Made by a program: the position numbers and the translations under genes | DNA from: Ricinus communis | Taxonomy: Eukaryota; Streptophyta; Magnoliopsida; Malpighiales; Euphorbiaceae | Direction: 5' to 3' | Assembly: GCF_019578655.1 (NCBI RefSeq) | Contig: NC_063257.1 | Coordinates: 7,936,001 to 8,000,000 of the forward strand | DNA: 64,000 nt | Notes under the pieces: generated by a model | What the model was told of the DNA's origin: nothing | Database searches by the model: none | The model's input: the letters and a program-made list of their open reading frames with translations, nothing else | In this document: in pieces, positions 63,000 to 64,000 of the stretch | Layout of the letters: each line of letters opens with the position of its first letter | Position numbering within the stretch: the first letter of the stretch is position 1

Positions 63000-64000
63000 C
63001 ATTTTAAATTATAATATATACGTATCTATTTATGTTTTTTAGTATTGATTTATATCGTGTATACATGTCAATAAATTTAATCAAACAATTAAACGTGTCA
63101 CTTTACATTTGAAATGGATTGATTAAATCAATATGTTTACATCTGGCTTTTTAACAGACGTATCGTGTCATTTAAATAAATCATGTCCAAAATTGCTACC
63201 CTTAGTATCAATTAAAGCTTACCACGTATAAATGGTCAAAATAAAAGAAAAGCAACTCTAGTACGAGAAAATTTATTTTATTAATAAATAAATAAATAAA
63301 TAAGGAGAAGAAGACAAAGATACATAATTTTCAAGGGGACCAACTTAATTATCACAAGATTTAGAGTAGGGCGCATCAAAATTAATTAGCATGTCATAAT
63401 AGAAAGGGATCATACTTTGAATGTTCATTTTCCCTAAAAGAAAGGGATCATACTTTAGTACTTACTGGTGGAAAATGGAGGAAGTTGTGCGTTATGGGTA
63501 TCTAGCCACATATACAGCTTCAAGCATTTATAATCTTGGATAGAGGCAAGAACCCTGCAACCCTATCCAAATTATTATACTTTGTATCTTTATAAAGAAG
63601 AATTTATAGCAGTGGACGCAAATTCATTCAGTGTATTTATTGTTATTTATGAAGCTTTTGATTTCCTTCTTTTTTCTTTTTGGTTCTTATTTTCTTCACC
63701 AACTTAATTGTAGTGCCCGATCATATAGGTTAACTCTGCATGAAAATTTCAAACACGTAGCCAAATATGCTTGTTACTCATTGTGTTCAGAAGATGGTTT
63801 TAGTCATTGTGATGAACCATTTTCTTCATCGAATTTAAAGCTCATGTGGTACACTTGATGTCCATCTGAAAGCTACAAATAATATATAGATCTACACAAA
63901 CGAGTCCATACAGCGAACTGCCCGATTACAATAGCAAGAATTAAATAGACCACTCATTTTATGCAACCCTCAATCACCAACTTGGCGTCACCTTCAACTA
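56360..64000. other. Promoter side of SWEET1 and gene-poor right flank
   Basis: The first few hundred bases are SWEET1 leader and promoter. The remainder is AT-rich, with TA microsatellites (about 57114-57136, 60693-60726, 62753-62773, 62980-63000), T- and A-runs, and a 30-bp near-palindrome at 59641. No chain of exons or RNA gene could be supported. Confidence 0.5.
59641..59670. repeat. 30-bp near-perfect palindrome
   Basis: Arms TCTTTTAGGGG (59641-59651) and CCCCTAAAAGA (59660-59670) flank GCCATGGT; only one inner pair is mismatched. It could form a hairpin or cruciform, or be a dimeric protein site. No function known. Confidence 0.8.

Noticed and set aside
63402..63460. GAAAGGGATCATACTTT repeated about 38 bp apart
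   Set aside because: Short direct repeat with no further structure.

Overview
The window is nuclear DNA of a flowering plant, almost certainly a eudicot. Genes are intron-rich with GT-AG splice sites, intergenic DNA is very AT-rich, and there are Ty1-copia and hAT-type transposons and many microsatellites. Protein wording (SEUSS, SWEET1, thioredoxin m, plant-type SBDS with a C-terminal zinc finger) fits a rosid, perhaps Malpighiales. That placement is inference only.

Layout: (1) 1-1994, minus: 5' part of an SDN5-like 3'-5' exonuclease gene that runs off the left edge. (2) 2322-4800, plus: complete five-exon SBDS ribosome-maturation gene. It is divergent from gene 1 across a roughly 330-bp shared promoter that carries a perfect palindrome of Site II elements. 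(3) 6195-13841, minus: ten-exon MEKK-type MAP kinase kinase kinase gene. Its second intron is swollen to about 5.4 kb by a Ty1-copia element (8303-13248, target duplication TTCTG). Its third exon carries an apparent one-base frameshift just before the kinase P-loop. (4) 18096-19257, plus: two-exon chloroplast thioredoxin m. (5) 21796-29079, minus: SEUSS transcriptional co-regulator, nine coding exons plus a 5'-UTR intron. (6) 31157-38353: a repeat cluster with an internally deleted copia element (31250-34169, target duplication CATAT) inside one copy of a roughly 1.35-kb tandem duplication, a hAT-like element (36166-37089) and a 367-bp tandem duplication. (7) 38.4-49.6 kb: AT-rich DNA with no recognisable gene. 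(8) 49661-50573, plus: three-exon gene for an 85-residue acidic protein of unknown function. (9) from 51762, plus: the first exon of an unrecognised gene. (10) 54299-56359, minus: six-exon SWEET1-type sugar transporter. (11) 56.4-64 kb: no convincing gene.

The genes are ordinary plant housekeeping and regulatory loci with no operon-like link. The one clear functional pairing is the divergent SDN5/SBDS promoter. The parts most worth following are the MAPKKK lesion plus intron insertion, the layered insertion history at 31-37 kb (including a preserved empty site), and the palindromic promoter. I saw no tRNA, rRNA, CRISPR or viral locus.
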